From Iamia sp. SCSIO 61187 (GTDB lineage: Bacteria; Actinomycetota; Acidimicrobiia; Acidimicrobiales; Iamiaceae), in contig NZ_CP050948.1 in the NCBI RefSeq assembly GCF_019443745.1, forward strand, positions 3,290,001-3,354,000: a DNA stretch of 64,000 nt, read 5' to 3'. Positions 31,951 to 41,318 of this stretch are shown here, in pieces. Below the pieces are notes generated by a model. That model ran no database searches. It was not told where the DNA came from and was given only the letters and a program-made list of their open reading frames with translations. The first letter of the stretch is position 1, and each line of letters starts with the position of its first letter. Made by a program: the position numbers and the translations under genes.

Positions 31951-32967
31951 GTGCTGCACCCACCCCGGCCCCAGCCCACCGCCGTCGCGGCCGACGCCCT
32001 CGACGGCGATGCGACCCGTCGGTCCTTCCTGAAGAAGGTCGCCCTGGGCGGCGCCGCCGCCGCGGTCGGCACCCAGCTGCTCCCCCTCGACCGCCTGGTC
32101 CCCGGCGCCGGCGCCCAGGAGGACGGCGACAGCGGTGGCGACTCGAGCACCGAGACGACCGAGGCGGGCACCGAGTCCGAGACCGGGCCCGAGCTCACCC
32201 CGGACCAGGAGCGCATCACCTTCCTGGCCGGCATCGCCCTGGCCGGGGCGGCCGCCTTCCGGGCCGCCGCCGGCGACGAGGGTACCGACGGGGCCTCCGA
32301 GGGCGAGGAGTCCGAGGACGCCTCGGGCGACGCGACCACCACGACCCTGCCGCCGATCGAGGTGCCGCCGCTGGCCGAGCCGGTGGTCGAGGTCCTGCGC
32401 GTCTTCGGCTCGCACCACTCCCAGCAGGCCACCGCCATGAACGCCGGCCTCGAGGTCGTCGTCGAGGCGCCCAACTCCACCCTCCTGACCGAGGTCCGCA
32501 GCGGCCTCTCCTCGGCCGCCGACGAGGCCGCCGTGCTGGAGCTCCTGCGAGACCTGTCCGAGCGCATCGCCGCGACCCACCTCGAGGCCCTCGGCGAGAT
32601 CGAGGACTCGACCGACGCCCAGCTCGTCGCCACCGCCCTCCCGGTCGTGGCCCAGCACGCCGTCGTCCTCGGCACCGTGGCGCCGACCCCGGTCCCGCTC
32701 GAGGAGCTGATCCCCGAGGAGCAGACCACCGACGGAGCCCTGACCCAGGCGGAGTACCCGTCCCAGTCCGGGCCCGACACCGAGGACACCCCGGGCGACA
32801 CGGGGTCCGAGCAGCCCGAGGGCAGCGCCGGGGGCGAGGGCGCCGACCCCGACACCGACACCGGTGGGACCCCCGCCGACGGCACCGAGGCGAGCGGTGG
32901 CGGCGCCGACGACGGCAGCAGCACCGACGCCGGCGGCAGCGCCAGCGACCCCGAGAGCGAGGGCTGA
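31951..32967 (+). CDS. Tat-exported ferritin-like protein (first of pair)
   Basis: A 338-residue protein with a twin-arginine signal TRRSFLKKVALGGAAAAVG (about 22-40) and cleavage-like GAGA. A helical ferritin-like region follows (about 65-250, for example ERITFLAGIALAGAAAFRAA and LRVFGSHHSQQATAMNAG), interrupted by an acidic Thr-rich loop. Last comes an acidic Gly/Ser/Thr tail (about 265-338). Tat export implies folding before export, often with a cofactor, but the diiron EXXH motifs are incomplete. AAAGGG lies 6 nt before the GTG start. It is followed after 6 bp by a second protein of the same design. Confidence 0.72.
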   Translation: MLHPPRPQPTAVAADALDGDATRRSFLKKVALGGAAAAVGTQLLPLDRLVPGAGAQEDGDSGGDSSTETTEAGTESETGPELTPDQERITFLAGIALAGAAAFRAAAGDEGTDGASEGEESEDASGDATTTTLPPIEVPPLAEPVVEVLRVFGSHHSQQATAMNAGLEVVVEAPNSTLLTEVRSGLSSAADEAAVLELLRDLSERIAATHLEALGEIEDSTDAQLVATALPVVAQHAVVLGTVAPTPVPLEELIPEEQTTDGALTQAEYPSQSGPDTEDTPGDTGSEQPEGSAGGEGADPDTDTGGTPADGTEASGGGADDGSSTDAGGSASDPESEG

Positions 32968-32973
32968 CCACCA

Positions 32974-34023
32974 GTGGCCGAGATCCATCCCGACGACGTG
33001 TACCCGGGCCACCCGGCTGGCGCCTCTCCGGCCGCCGACGCCCCGATCGGCCTCGCCGCCGGCGACATCGACGCGCTCGTCGCCGAGGCCCGGCGCGACG
33101 CCACGGTGGCGACGTGGCGCGAGCGGGCCACCTCGGTCCTGGCCCGCCGGCGGACCGCCGCCGGTGACGGCCCCGAGGGTCGCCGAGACTTCCTCCGCCT
33201 GGGCGCCACCGGCGTCGTCGCCGCGGCCGTGCTCGCCGCCTGCAGCGACGACGAGTCGGCGCCGCCCAGCGAGACGGGCGTGACCGAGCCCGAGCCGGCC
33301 GAGACCACCCTGGCCCCGCCGCAGACGACGACGCCCGAGGACGGCGCCCTCCAGGACGCCCTCGTCTTCCGGACCGCTCGCACCATGGAGCTGGCCATGG
33401 TCGACGTCTACGACGCCCTCCTCGGCGGCGGGGGCGACCTCGCCCTGCCCGGCGAGGTCACCTACGACGCCGGCGCCGAGGCCGCCCTCAGCCTGCTGCG
33501 GGACCGCCACCAGGCCCACTCCGAGGCCCTCGTCGAGCTGATCAGCGAGGCCGGCGGCGAGCCGGTGAGCGAACCCAACAACGGCATCATCGAGGGCGTC
33601 GTCACCCCGCAGCTCGCGGACCTGACGACCCAGCGCTCGGTCCTGCTCTTCGCCCGCACCCTCGAGGACGTCGCCGCCGGTACCTACGGGTGGGGCGCCG
33701 GCACGCTGACGACGCCGGCCCTGCGGGCGAGCGCCATGACCATCGGCGCCGTCGCCGCTCGCCAGGGCGTGGCGCTGTCCCTCCTGCTCGACCCCAGCGG
33801 CGCCGACGCCGCCCAGGGCCCGGTGCTCGACACCTCCGGCCCCGCCCGCCTCCCCGAGCACATGCTCGTCACCGACGGCATGGACGGCGGCGACGCCCTC
33901 GCCGAGCCGGCCGCCGCCGGCGGCGAGGAGGAGGAGGGTGGCGAGGAGGCCGAGGACGGCGGTGGTGACTCGCCCGACGAGGGCGCCGACGCCGGCTCGC
34001 CCCAGGAGGACGGCGAGGGCTGA
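32974..34023 (+). CDS. Tat-exported ferritin-like lipoprotein (second of pair)
   Basis: A 349-residue protein with a long cytoplasmic N-terminus, a twin-arginine signal GRRDFLRLGATGVVAAAVLAAC (about 68-90) ending in a lipobox, then a Thr/Pro linker. A ferritin-like helical bundle follows (FRTARTMELAMVDVYDALL, ALSLLRDRHQAHSEALVELI, QRSVLLFARTLEDVAAGTYG, ASAMTIGAVAARQGVALSLL) and an extremely acidic tail (EEEEGGEEAEDGGGD). Glu and His residues at bundle positions (MELA, RHQAHSE, LEDV) could bind metals. N-terminal PGHPAGASPAADAP is encoded by a copy of the dispersed GC repeat. Co-transcribed with the previous gene. Confidence 0.76.
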   Translation: MAEIHPDDVYPGHPAGASPAADAPIGLAAGDIDALVAEARRDATVATWRERATSVLARRRTAAGDGPEGRRDFLRLGATGVVAAAVLAACSDDESAPPSETGVTEPEPAETTLAPPQTTTPEDGALQDALVFRTARTMELAMVDVYDALLGGGGDLALPGEVTYDAGAEAALSLLRDRHQAHSEALVELISEAGGEPVSEPNNGIIEGVVTPQLADLTTQRSVLLFARTLEDVAAGTYGWGAGTLTTPALRASAMTIGAVAARQGVALSLLLDPSGADAAQGPVLDTSGPARLPEHMLVTDGMDGGDALAEPAAAGGEEEEGGEEAEDGGGDSPDEGADAGSPQEDGEG

Positions 34024-34069
34024 CCCTCCCCTGGCCGACCGTCCGGCGGGAGGCATGCGGCGGGAGGCG

Positions 34070-34075
34070 TAGGGT
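34070..34075 (+). promoter_or_regulatory. -10 box of rnpB
   Basis: TAGGGT ends 6 nt before the predicted 5' end of the RNase P RNA, the same hexamer used by many protein genes here. No clear -35 box is seen. Confidence 0.55.
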
Positions 34076-34081
34076 GGTCCC

Positions 34082-34460
<379 letters not shown>

Positions 34461-34491
34461 CACACGTCGACCGAGGTGACCTCGGCGCTGA

Positions 34492-34905
34492 TCAGGCGGA
34501 GGTGACGGTGACGATCTCGCTGTCCTCAGCGCAGTCTTCGTCGATCGGGAAGCCAGGGTTGGTGCACGCCGTGATCGTCACGGACACCTGGCCGGGCTGG
34601 ATCGCCGACTCCAAGGGGGCCGTCTGGGTCCACACCTTGGGCTCCGAGCACCGCTCGTGGAGCTCGATGCCTGTGTCGATGACGGTCCCCTGCTCGAGGG
34701 TGACGAACAGGTCCAACGGTTCCCGGTTGTCCGGGGTCCCACCGGAGCAGGCGACGACACCGGACAACGTCAGGTACCTGTCGCCGCCGCCGTCGACGGT
34801 GATGGTCCCGTTCCTGCGGATGGTGAAGTCGATCTCGAGCTGTTGCGGTGGTTGGCACGCAGCGACGATCGACGCGGCCACCAGGATCATGGCGAGACGG
34901 CGCAC
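34492..34905 (-). CDS. Small secreted lipoprotein, unknown function
   Basis: A 137-residue lipoprotein with signal MRRLAMILVAASIVAAC (lipobox Cys 17) and a beta-rich mature part with IDFTIRRNGTITVDGGGD. Four mature cysteines (VACSGG, HERCSE, ITACTN, EDCAED) suggest two disulfides. The strand pattern resembles an Ig-like or jelly-roll fold, but no family is recognised. Its base composition is less extreme in GC than the neighbours, which hints at recent acquisition or relaxed selection. It converges on rnpB. Confidence 0.65.
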   Translation of the reverse strand: MRRLAMILVAASIVAACQPPQQLEIDFTIRRNGTITVDGGGDRYLTLSGVVACSGGTPDNREPLDLFVTLEQGTVIDTGIELHERCSEPKVWTQTAPLESAIQPGQVSVTITACTNPGFPIDEDCAEDSEIVTVTSA

Positions 34906-35206
34906 GAGCCCCCCCCTTCAAGCGACCGCTGGACCGTACGTGCGCCCTGCTGTGGTCGGATCCGTCAGAAGGGTGAGGGCGCGTCGCGCTCGGCGGCACC
35001 GGCTGGCCCTCGGCCCTCGCCGCCGTGTCCGTGGGGGGCACCCGGGCTGACGCCCTCGAGGGCGCCGACGTCCGCTCCGGACCGGACCCTGCGGGAGGTC
35101 GGCTCACCGCCCCTGACCGTCGATCGCCGGACGGCGGACGGCGGACGCCCGTCGAACCCTGCTAGACGTGGCCGACGAGACCTGGGGGGGGGAGCGAGGA
35201 GCCGGG

Positions 35207-35764
35207 ATGAGGCAGTGGATGAGGGTTGCGGGAGCGCTCGGGGCCGGGGCTGTGCTGCTCATCGCGTGCGGTGGCGACGACGACGGCGCCACCGACCAGT
35301 CCCCGGCGACCGAGGCCTCCACGGCTTCCGAGCCGGACGAGGCCACCACCTCGACCTCGGCCCCCTCGTCGACCGAGGCGGCGACGACGAGCACCACGAC
35401 GACGTCCCCTCCGACCACGGCCCCGGCGGCCACCGGACCTCAGCCGTGGCAGGACCTCACGGCCGGCGAGTGCATCGGGACCATCCCCGACGGCACCTTC
35501 ACCGAGGTCACCACGGTCGACTGCACGTCACCGCACGCGGCCGAGGCGCTGACCGGCATCCGGGCCATCACCACCATCGCGGGTGACGACGTCGACGCCT
35601 CGGCCCAGGCGACCTGCGACCAGGAGCTGGCGCCCTACGCCGCTCCCGGTCGGGTGGCCTCGTACATCCTCGAGGAGACGCCGGGCACCCTCGTGGTCCG
35701 AGCCGTGTGCCTCGTCATCGACGCCTCCGGCGCTCCGCTGACCGCCCCCATCGTCGACGGCTGA
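35207..35764 (+). CDS. Septum-formation-domain lipoprotein
   Basis: A 185-residue exported lipoprotein with signal ending in AVLLIAC (Cys about 19), an acidic Thr/Ser/Pro linker (about 20-75), then a small domain with DLTAGECIGTIPDGTFTEVTTVDCTSPHAAEALTG and a second Cys pair (ATCDQEL, RAVCLVID). This matches the actinobacterial septum-formation family (often DUF4190-linked), a cell-surface domain of unproved function. ATG 35207 is preceded by a purine-rich GGAGCGAGGAG; an in-frame GTG at 35168 would add 13 residues ahead of the signal peptide. Confidence 0.75.
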   Translation: MRQWMRVAGALGAGAVLLIACGGDDDGATDQSPATEASTASEPDEATTSTSAPSSTEAATTSTTTTSPPTTAPAATGPQPWQDLTAGECIGTIPDGTFTEVTTVDCTSPHAAEALTGIRAITTIAGDDVDASAQATCDQELAPYAAPGRVASYILEETPGTLVVRAVCLVIDASGAPLTAPIVDG

Positions 35765-35909
35765 CCCGCTGCCCGCCGGGGCGGGCCGATGGTGACGGGT
35801 CCCAGCCCCTCCCCCTCCGACTCGTCGCCGAGCCGGAGCAGGGATCCGCCACCATCACCCACTCCGGTTCTGCACGTGCCGCCCGGGGCCTGCCTCAGGC
35901 GGCGGCGAT

Positions 35910-35923
35910 CACCCGATCGGGTG
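35910..35923. other. Perfect 14-bp palindrome in non-coding spacer
   Basis: CACCCGATCGGGTG lies in the 253-bp gap between the septum-formation gene and the convergent cyclase gene. Nothing else gene-like is seen in that gap. It could be part of a terminator or a protein-binding site. Confidence 0.4.
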
Positions 35924-36017
35924 GGCGAGGGCGAGCGACGGGTGAGGGGCAGCACCGCAGGCGGCGGCACCCGCCGATCCGCGCTCACCTCGCCCGCCCA
36001 CCCCGGAGTCGCAGCGA

Positions 36018-36761
36018 TCACACCTCGACCACGACGACGTCGACCAGCCCGCGTCGACCGCGCACCTCGACGGAATCGGACCTGGCGCCGGCATGGTCGG
36101 CTGCGACCAGGGCGAAGAGCTCCGCCGCCAGCACGACCTCGCCCGGTGACGCGTGCGACTGCAATCGGGCACCGACGTTGACCGCGTCACCCAGCGCGGT
36201 GAAGTCCATGACCGCTCCCGATCCCACGTTGCCCACGAAGGCCGTGCCGGCGTTGGCCGCGACGCCGACGGGGAGCTCCTGGACCGATGTCGCCAGGTCC
36301 AGCGCGGCGAGAGCGGCACGCCGGCGGTAGTCCGGCCCGGCGAGGCCGCTGACGAAGAGCGCCATCACCTCGTCCCCGACCAGCTTGTCGATCATCCCGT
36401 CATGGCGGATCACCACGTCGGTCGCCGTCGCGTAGAAGCGGTTGAGGGCGGCGGCGAACTCGGTCGCGGTGCGCTGCTCCCCCATCGTGGTCGACCCCCG
36501 CACGTCGGCGAACACCACGCCGACGTCCAGCTCGATCCCCCCGGGCGGCAGGTGGTCGAAGCAGTACTGGCACAGGTTCGGGTTCTTGCGCGACGGCCGG
36601 CGTCCCACGAGGCCCATCAGCCGGCCCCCGACGCCCCCGAACGGGTTCTGGCACAGCTTGCACCGGGGACCGTGGGGAAGCCGCCGGAACACGCGCTGCG
36701 CCATCCTCAGGGGCTCGTACCCGTCGACGAGCAGCGCATGCCAGTCGAGTGGCTTCGCCAT
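36018..36761 (-). CDS. Class III adenylate/guanylate cyclase with zinc-ribbon N-terminus
   Basis: A 247-residue soluble cyclase. The N-terminal 75 residues hold two CxxC knuckles (C34/C37, C64/C67). The catalytic domain has FADVRGSTTM (metal D86), DKLVGDEVMALF (K126, metal D130) and ALGDAVNVGARLQ (D192, N195, R199). So the metal, purine-selecting Lys/Asp and transition-state Asn/Arg residues all seem present, predicting active cAMP formation. There are no membrane helices. Start ATG 36761 is 6 nt after TACGTT on the minus strand. The zinc ribbon may act as a sensor or docking module. Confidence 0.87.
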   Translation of the reverse strand: MAKPLDWHALLVDGYEPLRMAQRVFRRLPHGPRCKLCQNPFGGVGGRLMGLVGRRPSRKNPNLCQYCFDHLPPGGIELDVGVVFADVRGSTTMGEQRTATEFAAALNRFYATATDVVIRHDGMIDKLVGDEVMALFVSGLAGPDYRRRAALAALDLATSVQELPVGVAANAGTAFVGNVGSGAVMDFTALGDAVNVGARLQSHASPGEVVLAAELFALVAADHAGARSDSVEVRGRRGLVDVVVVEV

Positions 36762-36911
36762 GCCGAGAACGTATGGCCCACGGCGACCGACGACCAGGGT
36801 GCGTCCTCGTTCCCGAGCAGCTTCCCGCATCGGCCCCACGACGCGGCGCGACCCGCGAGACTGCGGGCCGACGCCGAGGGCGGCGTCGCCGCAACCGTCT
36901 TGGAGGGCCCC

Positions 36912-38000
36912 ATGACCGACGCCGGATGGCACCCCGACCCGACCGGGCGGCCCGGTCAGCGCTACCACGACGGGTCGCGCTGGACCGAGCACGTCACCGA
37001 CGCAGCCGGCGCCCAGTCGGTGGACCACGACGGGGCGCAGAGCCTCGCCGCCGGCCCGGGCAGCAGCCCCGGGGGCGGCGGCGACGGCGAGATCCAGATC
37101 GGGCCGCCGCCGGCCCGTTCGTCGACCGCGCCCGCCGCCGATCACGAGCCGGCCCAGTGGCCCGGGGACCACGAGGCGGGACCTGCCCCGGCCCCGCCGG
37201 CCGGCCAACCGAGCTGGGGCGGCCCCGCGGCCGCCGGGTCCTGGAGCCCGAGCCCGCCCCCTGGCTCCGACGGCGGGGCGTGGGGCGGGGCACCGCCCGC
37301 CCCCAAGCGGAAGCGGGTCGACAAGGTCAGCATCATCGGCCTGCTGCTGGCCGTGCTGGGCATCGGTGTCGGCGTGGCGGCCCTGTTCGCCCTCCCGTGG
37401 CTCGACATCGGCGGCAACGAGCTCGACTTCGCCGACGCCCGCCGGGACGTCGACGACAGTGGCGTGTTCGGCGCGGTGGCGAGCGGGCTGATGATCAACA
37501 TCGCCTACTTCATCGTCGCCGTCGGTGGTGTCGTGGCCCTGGCCAAGGCGCTCGGGTCGCGCGCCATGGGGACCATCGGGCTCGTCCTGGCCGTCGTCGG
37601 CCTGGTCGCCCTGATCGCCGTCGGCGTGGCCGCCATCCCCGTCGAGCAGGCCGACCCCACCTTCATCGGGGGCGACGCCGCCACGATGCTGGAGTCCGAG
37701 GCCGAGGATCGTCTGACCGGCACCGCCGTCTTCACCGGCGTGGTGATGTTCGTCTCCACGGTGCTGGCCGGCGTCGGCCTCCTGCTCCACGGCATCGGCG
37801 GGCGCATCCTGGCCTTCCTCGGCCTCGGCCTGCTCGTGCTCTTCGCCCTGGGCGGCATCGTCGTCCTGCGGAACAACGTCGAGGACCTCCTGGGCGGGTT
37901 CGCCAGCGTCGACCTCGCCCTGGGGGCGTGGGCCATCGTGGCCTCGGCGGTGCTCCTCGCCCTCGGCGCCGCCGTCCCCGGCGGCCGACGAGAGGTCTGA
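36912..38000 (+). CDS. DUF2510 membrane protein
   Basis: A 362-residue protein. The N-terminal DUF2510 motif reads GWHPDPTGRPGQRYHDGSRWTEHV (residues 5-28). A Pro/Gly/Ala-rich linker follows to about 130, then a basic KRKR and four to six membrane helices (VSIIGLLLAVLGIGVGVAALFAL, IAYFIVAVGGVVALAKAL, IGLVLAVVGLVALIAVGVAA, FTGVVMFVSTVLAGVGLLL, ILAFLGLGLLVLFALGG, LGAWAIVASAVLLALGAAV). DUF2510 is a short cytoplasmic module on many actinobacterial membrane proteins; the function is unknown. The gene is divergent from the cyclase gene. Confidence 0.75.
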   Translation: MTDAGWHPDPTGRPGQRYHDGSRWTEHVTDAAGAQSVDHDGAQSLAAGPGSSPGGGGDGEIQIGPPPARSSTAPAADHEPAQWPGDHEAGPAPAPPAGQPSWGGPAAAGSWSPSPPPGSDGGAWGGAPPAPKRKRVDKVSIIGLLLAVLGIGVGVAALFALPWLDIGGNELDFADARRDVDDSGVFGAVASGLMINIAYFIVAVGGVVALAKALGSRAMGTIGLVLAVVGLVALIAVGVAAIPVEQADPTFIGGDAATMLESEAEDRLTGTAVFTGVVMFVSTVLAGVGLLLHGIGGRILAFLGLGLLVLFALGGIVVLRNNVEDLLGGFASVDLALGAWAIVASAVLLALGAAVPGGRREV

Positions 38001-38066
38001 GGCGGGCGCCCGGCGGCTCGCGGCCTACGGTCAAGTCTCGGCATCCGCAGCCGACGGGAGGTGACG

Positions 38067-38462
38067 ATGGAAGGTTCCTACGATCGACGGATCGGCGACC
38101 GCGTCGACGTCGAGTCCGTCCCGGTCCTCTGGCGGGCCCCCGCCCCCGGTGCGCCCCGGTGGAAGCAGATCGGGAAGCAGCGGCCGCAGTCGGGTGCCCT
38201 CCTCGACCTGTCGGTCAGCGGCCTGCAGGTCCGGGCCCCGGCGGCCGACGACCTCTTCCGCGGCGTCGTCATCCACATCCAGCTCGACGGCGTCACCGGC
38301 GCCGTCGTCATCCGACGGGTGACGCCCGTGCCGGGCACGAAGCTGTGCGACTACGGGGTCCAGCTGAAGGACACCGCCACCGAGCTGACCCAGTGGGTGC
38401 ACGAGCGCTTGGCCCGGTCGGCCCCGGTCCGGGAGAGCGACTGGAACGCGCCCCGGCGCTGA
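38067..38462 (+). CDS. PilZ-domain protein
   Basis: A 131-residue protein with a PilZ-like beta barrel: an N-terminal basic DRRIGDRVDVE resembling the RxxxR c-di-GMP switch, then ALLDLSVSGLQVRAP equivalent to the D/NxSxxG motif, and strands GVVIHIQLDG and GAVVIRRVTP. This suggests c-di-GMP binding. An in-frame GTG sits 2 codons earlier (38061), but GGGAGG 5 nt before ATG 38067 decides the start. A promoter TACGGT upstream gives a leader of about 30 nt, unlike most genes here. Confidence 0.72.
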   Translation: MEGSYDRRIGDRVDVESVPVLWRAPAPGAPRWKQIGKQRPQSGALLDLSVSGLQVRAPAADDLFRGVVIHIQLDGVTGAVVIRRVTPVPGTKLCDYGVQLKDTATELTQWVHERLARSAPVRESDWNAPRR

Positions 38463-38463
38463 C

Positions 38464-38814
38464 CTAGGGCTGGATGACGGCGTAGCCGCGCCGCTGGAGC
38501 TCGGCGGCCAGCAGGTCGTCGGGCACCCGCTTGAGCTGGTCGGCGAGGGTCGCCCGCTTGCGGTCCGCCGCCGACACCCGCTCCTCCACGGGCTCGGCGA
38601 TCTCGCCCGTCCCGTCGACACCACCGGCCATGAGCCGGTCGATCAGGGCCTGAGCCTCGTCGCGGCTGAACTTGCCGGCGGCCTGGCGCTGGGTGAGCCC
38701 CAGGGGGTGGCGGGCGGCCTTGAACCCGTCGTGGCCGGCCGCCTCGACCAGGGCGAGGAGCTCCTCCACCTGTCGATGCGTCGCCGGGATCCCTGTCTGC
38801 TGTCCGAAGGCCAT
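38464..38814 (-). CDS. Hypothetical helical protein
   Basis: A 116-residue, highly charged protein predicted mostly helical. It includes [40 protein letters not shown] and a C-terminal [19 protein letters not shown]. The N-terminal half looks like a small SAP- or SHOCT-type helical unit, but no family is firmly recognised. GGGAGG lies 8 nt before ATG 38814 on the minus strand. Its stop is 1 nt from the convergent PilZ stop. Confidence 0.6.
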   Translation of the reverse strand: MAFGQQTGIPATHRQVEELLALVEAAGHDGFKAARHPLGLTQRQAAGKFSRDEAQALIDRLMAGGVDGTGEIAEPVEERVSAADRKRATLADQLKRVPDDLLAAELQRRGYAVIQP

Positions 38815-38828
38815 GGGTCGATCCTCCC

Positions 38829-38918
38829 ACGTGGGTGCGACAGCCAGGGGGACACCTGTTCGGTCCATCCCGCCTGCCCGGCCCGGGCACGGGCCCGCGG
38901 CGGACGCCGCACCCACGT
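38829..38918. promoter_or_regulatory. Spaced inverted repeat in divergent promoter region
   Basis: ACGTGGGTGCG (38829-38839) and CGCACCCACGT (38908-38918) are perfect inverted 11-mers 68 bp apart, between the divergent hypothetical gene and adenosine deaminase gene. The pair could be two binding sites for one regulator, allowing looping. Confidence 0.4.
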
Positions 38919-38978
38919 CCTCCGACCCCACCCACCACCCTGAGCGTGTCGGCTCCGCCGACCCCGTACCCTCTCTGG

Positions 38979-40079
38979 ATGGACGAGCGCCCTTCCTTCG
39001 AGCAGATCCGCCGAGCGCCGAAGGTCCTGCTCCACGACCACCTCGACGGCGGGCTCCGGCCCCAGACCGTCATCGACCTGGCCGCCGAGCACGGCTACGA
39101 CGGCCTGCCGACCACCGACGTCGACGACCTGGCCCGCTGGTTCACCGAGGGCGCCAACCGGCGCGACCTCGTCCTCTACCTCGACACCTTCGAGCACACC
39201 GTCGGCGTGATGCAGGAGCGCGACGCCATCGTCCGGGTCGCGGCCGAGTGCGCCCAGGACCTGGCCGACGACGGGGTGGTCTACGCCGAGGTCCGCATGG
39301 CCCCCGAGCTGTGCCTCGAGCGGGGGCTCACCCTCGACGAGGCGATCCTCGCCATGCTCGAGGGCTTCCGGCTGGGCTCGGCCGACGGACGGATCGAGAT
39401 CGGCCTGCTGGTGACGGCGATGCGCCACGCCGCCAACTCGAAGGAGGTCGCCGAGGCCGCCCTGCGCCACCGCGACGAGGGCGTCGTCGGCTTCGACATC
39501 GCCGGCAGCGAGGCCGGCAACCCACCCACGCGCCACCTCGACGCCTTCCGGAAGGTGGCCGAGGAGAACTTCCACATCACCATCCACGCCGGCGAGGCGT
39601 TCGGGCTGCCGTCGATCTGGGAGGCGGTCCAGATCTGCGGGGCCGAGCGCCTCGGCCACGGCGTCCGCATCATCGACGACGTCACCGTGCTGCCCGACGG
39701 CGGCGTGCAGCTCGGACGGTTGGCGAGCTTCGTGCGGGACCGGCGGGTGCCGCTGGAGATGTGCCCCACCTCGAACGTCAACACCGGGGTGTGCGACACC
39801 ATCGCCGATCACCCGATCGGCCTCCTGCGCCGGCTGCGGTTCCGGGTGACGGTCAACACCGACAACCGGCTGATGAGCGGGACGTCGATGACCCAGGAGA
39901 TGCACAACCTCGTGCAGGCGTTCGGCTACGGGTGGGACGACCTCGAGTGGCTCACCCTCAACGCCATGAAGTCGGCGTTCTGGCCCTTCGACCGGCGACT
40001 CCGGATCATCAACGAGCGGATCAAGCCCGGCTACGCCGCCCTGCGGGCGTCCGGCCTCGGGGTGAGCCTCGCCGGGTAG
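38979..40079 (+). CDS. add: Adenosine deaminase
   Basis: A 366-residue zinc hydrolase converting adenosine and deoxyadenosine to inosine forms. It has the metal motif LLHDHLDGG (H19, H21), [10 protein letters not shown] (catalytic Glu, about 205), [18 protein letters not shown] and [11 protein letters not shown] (zinc Asp). The NTDN form in place of NTDD is usual in actinobacterial Add. ATG 38979 lies 6 nt after TACCCT (38967-38972). It heads a region of nucleoside salvage genes (deoC, upp, phospho-sugar mutase, PfkB kinase), as in the comparable mycobacterial cluster. Confidence 0.92.
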   Translation: MDERPSFEQIRRAPKVLLHDHLDGGLRPQTVIDLAAEHGYDGLPTTDVDDLARWFTEGANRRDLVLYLDTFEHTVGVMQERDAIVRVAAECAQDLADDGVVYAEVRMAPELCLERGLTLDEAILAMLEGFRLGSADGRIEIGLLVTAMRHAANSKEVAEAALRHRDEGVVGFDIAGSEAGNPPTRHLDAFRKVAEENFHITIHAGEAFGLPSIWEAVQICGAERLGHGVRIIDDVTVLPDGGVQLGRLASFVRDRRVPLEMCPTSNVNTGVCDTIADHPIGLLRRLRFRVTVNTDNRLMSGTSMTQEMHNLVQAFGYGWDDLEWLTLNAMKSAFWPFDRRLRIINERIKPGYAALRASGLGVSLAG

Positions 40080-40097
40080 CCGCGCCGTCGCCCCACC

Positions 40098-41318
40098 TCA
40101 CCCGCCGTGGGCCTCGCCCTGGCGCCGGGCCAGCTCGACGAGATCGTCGAGGGCGACGGTCATGTCGACGAGGTGGAGGCCCCACGAGGGGCCGAGGGTC
40201 TCGGCCAGCAGGGCGTCGAGGGGGCGGGCGTCGGCCGGGTCGGCGGCGGCGACGGCCAGGTAGTCGTGGGTCTCGGTCGCCTCGCAGGTGACGGCGAGGG
40301 CGTCGGGGAGCGCCACGAAAGGCGTCTCGACGCCCTCGGTCCCGGGCACCGCCCCGCCGATCAGGGGGGCCGCGACGGGGGCGACGGCCCGGGACCGGTC
40401 CGTGCCGAGCAGCGCCGTGGGGTCGACGCAGAGGGCCCGGCCGTCCTCGCCCGCCCGGCCGAAGATGCCGCTCTCGTCGGGTGGGGCGGTCGCCGGGTAG
40501 CTGGACCACGTCACGACGCAGCCGGCCTCGTCGGCCGTGGTGCACGCGGGCACGTCCTGGAACGAGCCGCCGACGATCTCGCCCTCGGGCGCGGTGACCG
40601 ACCCGCCGAAGAGGTGGGCGGCGACGAGGAGGTCCTGCACGGCCGGGACGCCGTCGACCTCCTCGGCGATGAGCCGGACGAGGTGGCCGGTGCCCTGGGA
40701 GTGGCCGACGAGGATCACACCTCGGCCCTGGTTCCACCGGGCGAGGTAGGTCCGCCAGGCGTCGAGCACGTCGGCGTAGGCCGCCTCCCGCTGGGCCTCG
40801 TCGGCCGAGCCCAGCCCGGTGAGGCTGATCTGGCGGTAGACGGGGGCGAACACCCGGCAGGACCGGCCGTACTGGGCGGCCTGGGCCACGACGGTCAGCG
40901 CCTCGTTGTCCTGCGGCGTCCACTCGAGGTCGCTGACGGGCCCCGGGTCGAGCGACACCGTCGGGTAGACGTAGAAGCAGTCGATGGGCGGGTCGGCGGC
41001 CGGCTCCCGCTCCTCGACGGTGCGGCTCCCGTCCGCCCCGACGACGGTGACGTCGAGGTTGCGGCAGACGTCGTCGGCCAGGTCGGGGCGGCAGATCCAG
41101 CGGGCGTCGTCGTCGTAGACGTCGCTGGTGTAGCCGTCGTCCACCGCTTCGTCCGTGGCGGCGGTCGTGTCGGAGCCGGACCCCTCGGTGGGCTCGGGGG
41201 CCGACGTGTCGGTCGGCTCGGGCGAGGAGGCCTCGGGACCGCCGTCGTCGTCCGAGCAGCCGGCCACCAGGACGGCGAGGACGGCCAGGGCGGCGATCGA
41301 GCGGAGCCGGGGCCTCAC
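40098..41318 (-). CDS. DUF3089 lipoprotein hydrolase
   Basis: A 406-residue exported lipoprotein of the alpha/beta-hydrolase fold. Lipobox LVAGC (Cys about 20) is followed by an acidic Ser/Thr/Pro linker to about 70, then IDCFYVYPTVSLDPGP (family start), RVFAPVYRQIS and the nucleophile elbow VILVGHSQGTGHL. The C-terminal LHLVDM may supply the His. Two Cys pairs suit an exported protein. Members are presumed esterases or lipases acting in the envelope. GTG 41318 overlaps the deoC stop (GTGA), so it is coupled to deoC although the functions are unrelated. Confidence 0.8.
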   Translation of the reverse strand: MRPRLRSIAALAVLAVLVAGCSDDDGGPEASSPEPTDTSAPEPTEGSGSDTTAATDEAVDDGYTSDVYDDDARWICRPDLADDVCRNLDVTVVGADGSRTVEEREPAADPPIDCFYVYPTVSLDPGPVSDLEWTPQDNEALTVVAQAAQYGRSCRVFAPVYRQISLTGLGSADEAQREAAYADVLDAWRTYLARWNQGRGVILVGHSQGTGHLVRLIAEEVDGVPAVQDLLVAAHLFGGSVTAPEGEIVGGSFQDVPACTTADEAGCVVTWSSYPATAPPDESGIFGRAGEDGRALCVDPTALLGTDRSRAVAPVAAPLIGGAVPGTEGVETPFVALPDALAVTCEATETHDYLAVAAADPADARPLDALLAETLGPSWGLHLVDMTVALDDLVELARRQGEAHGG

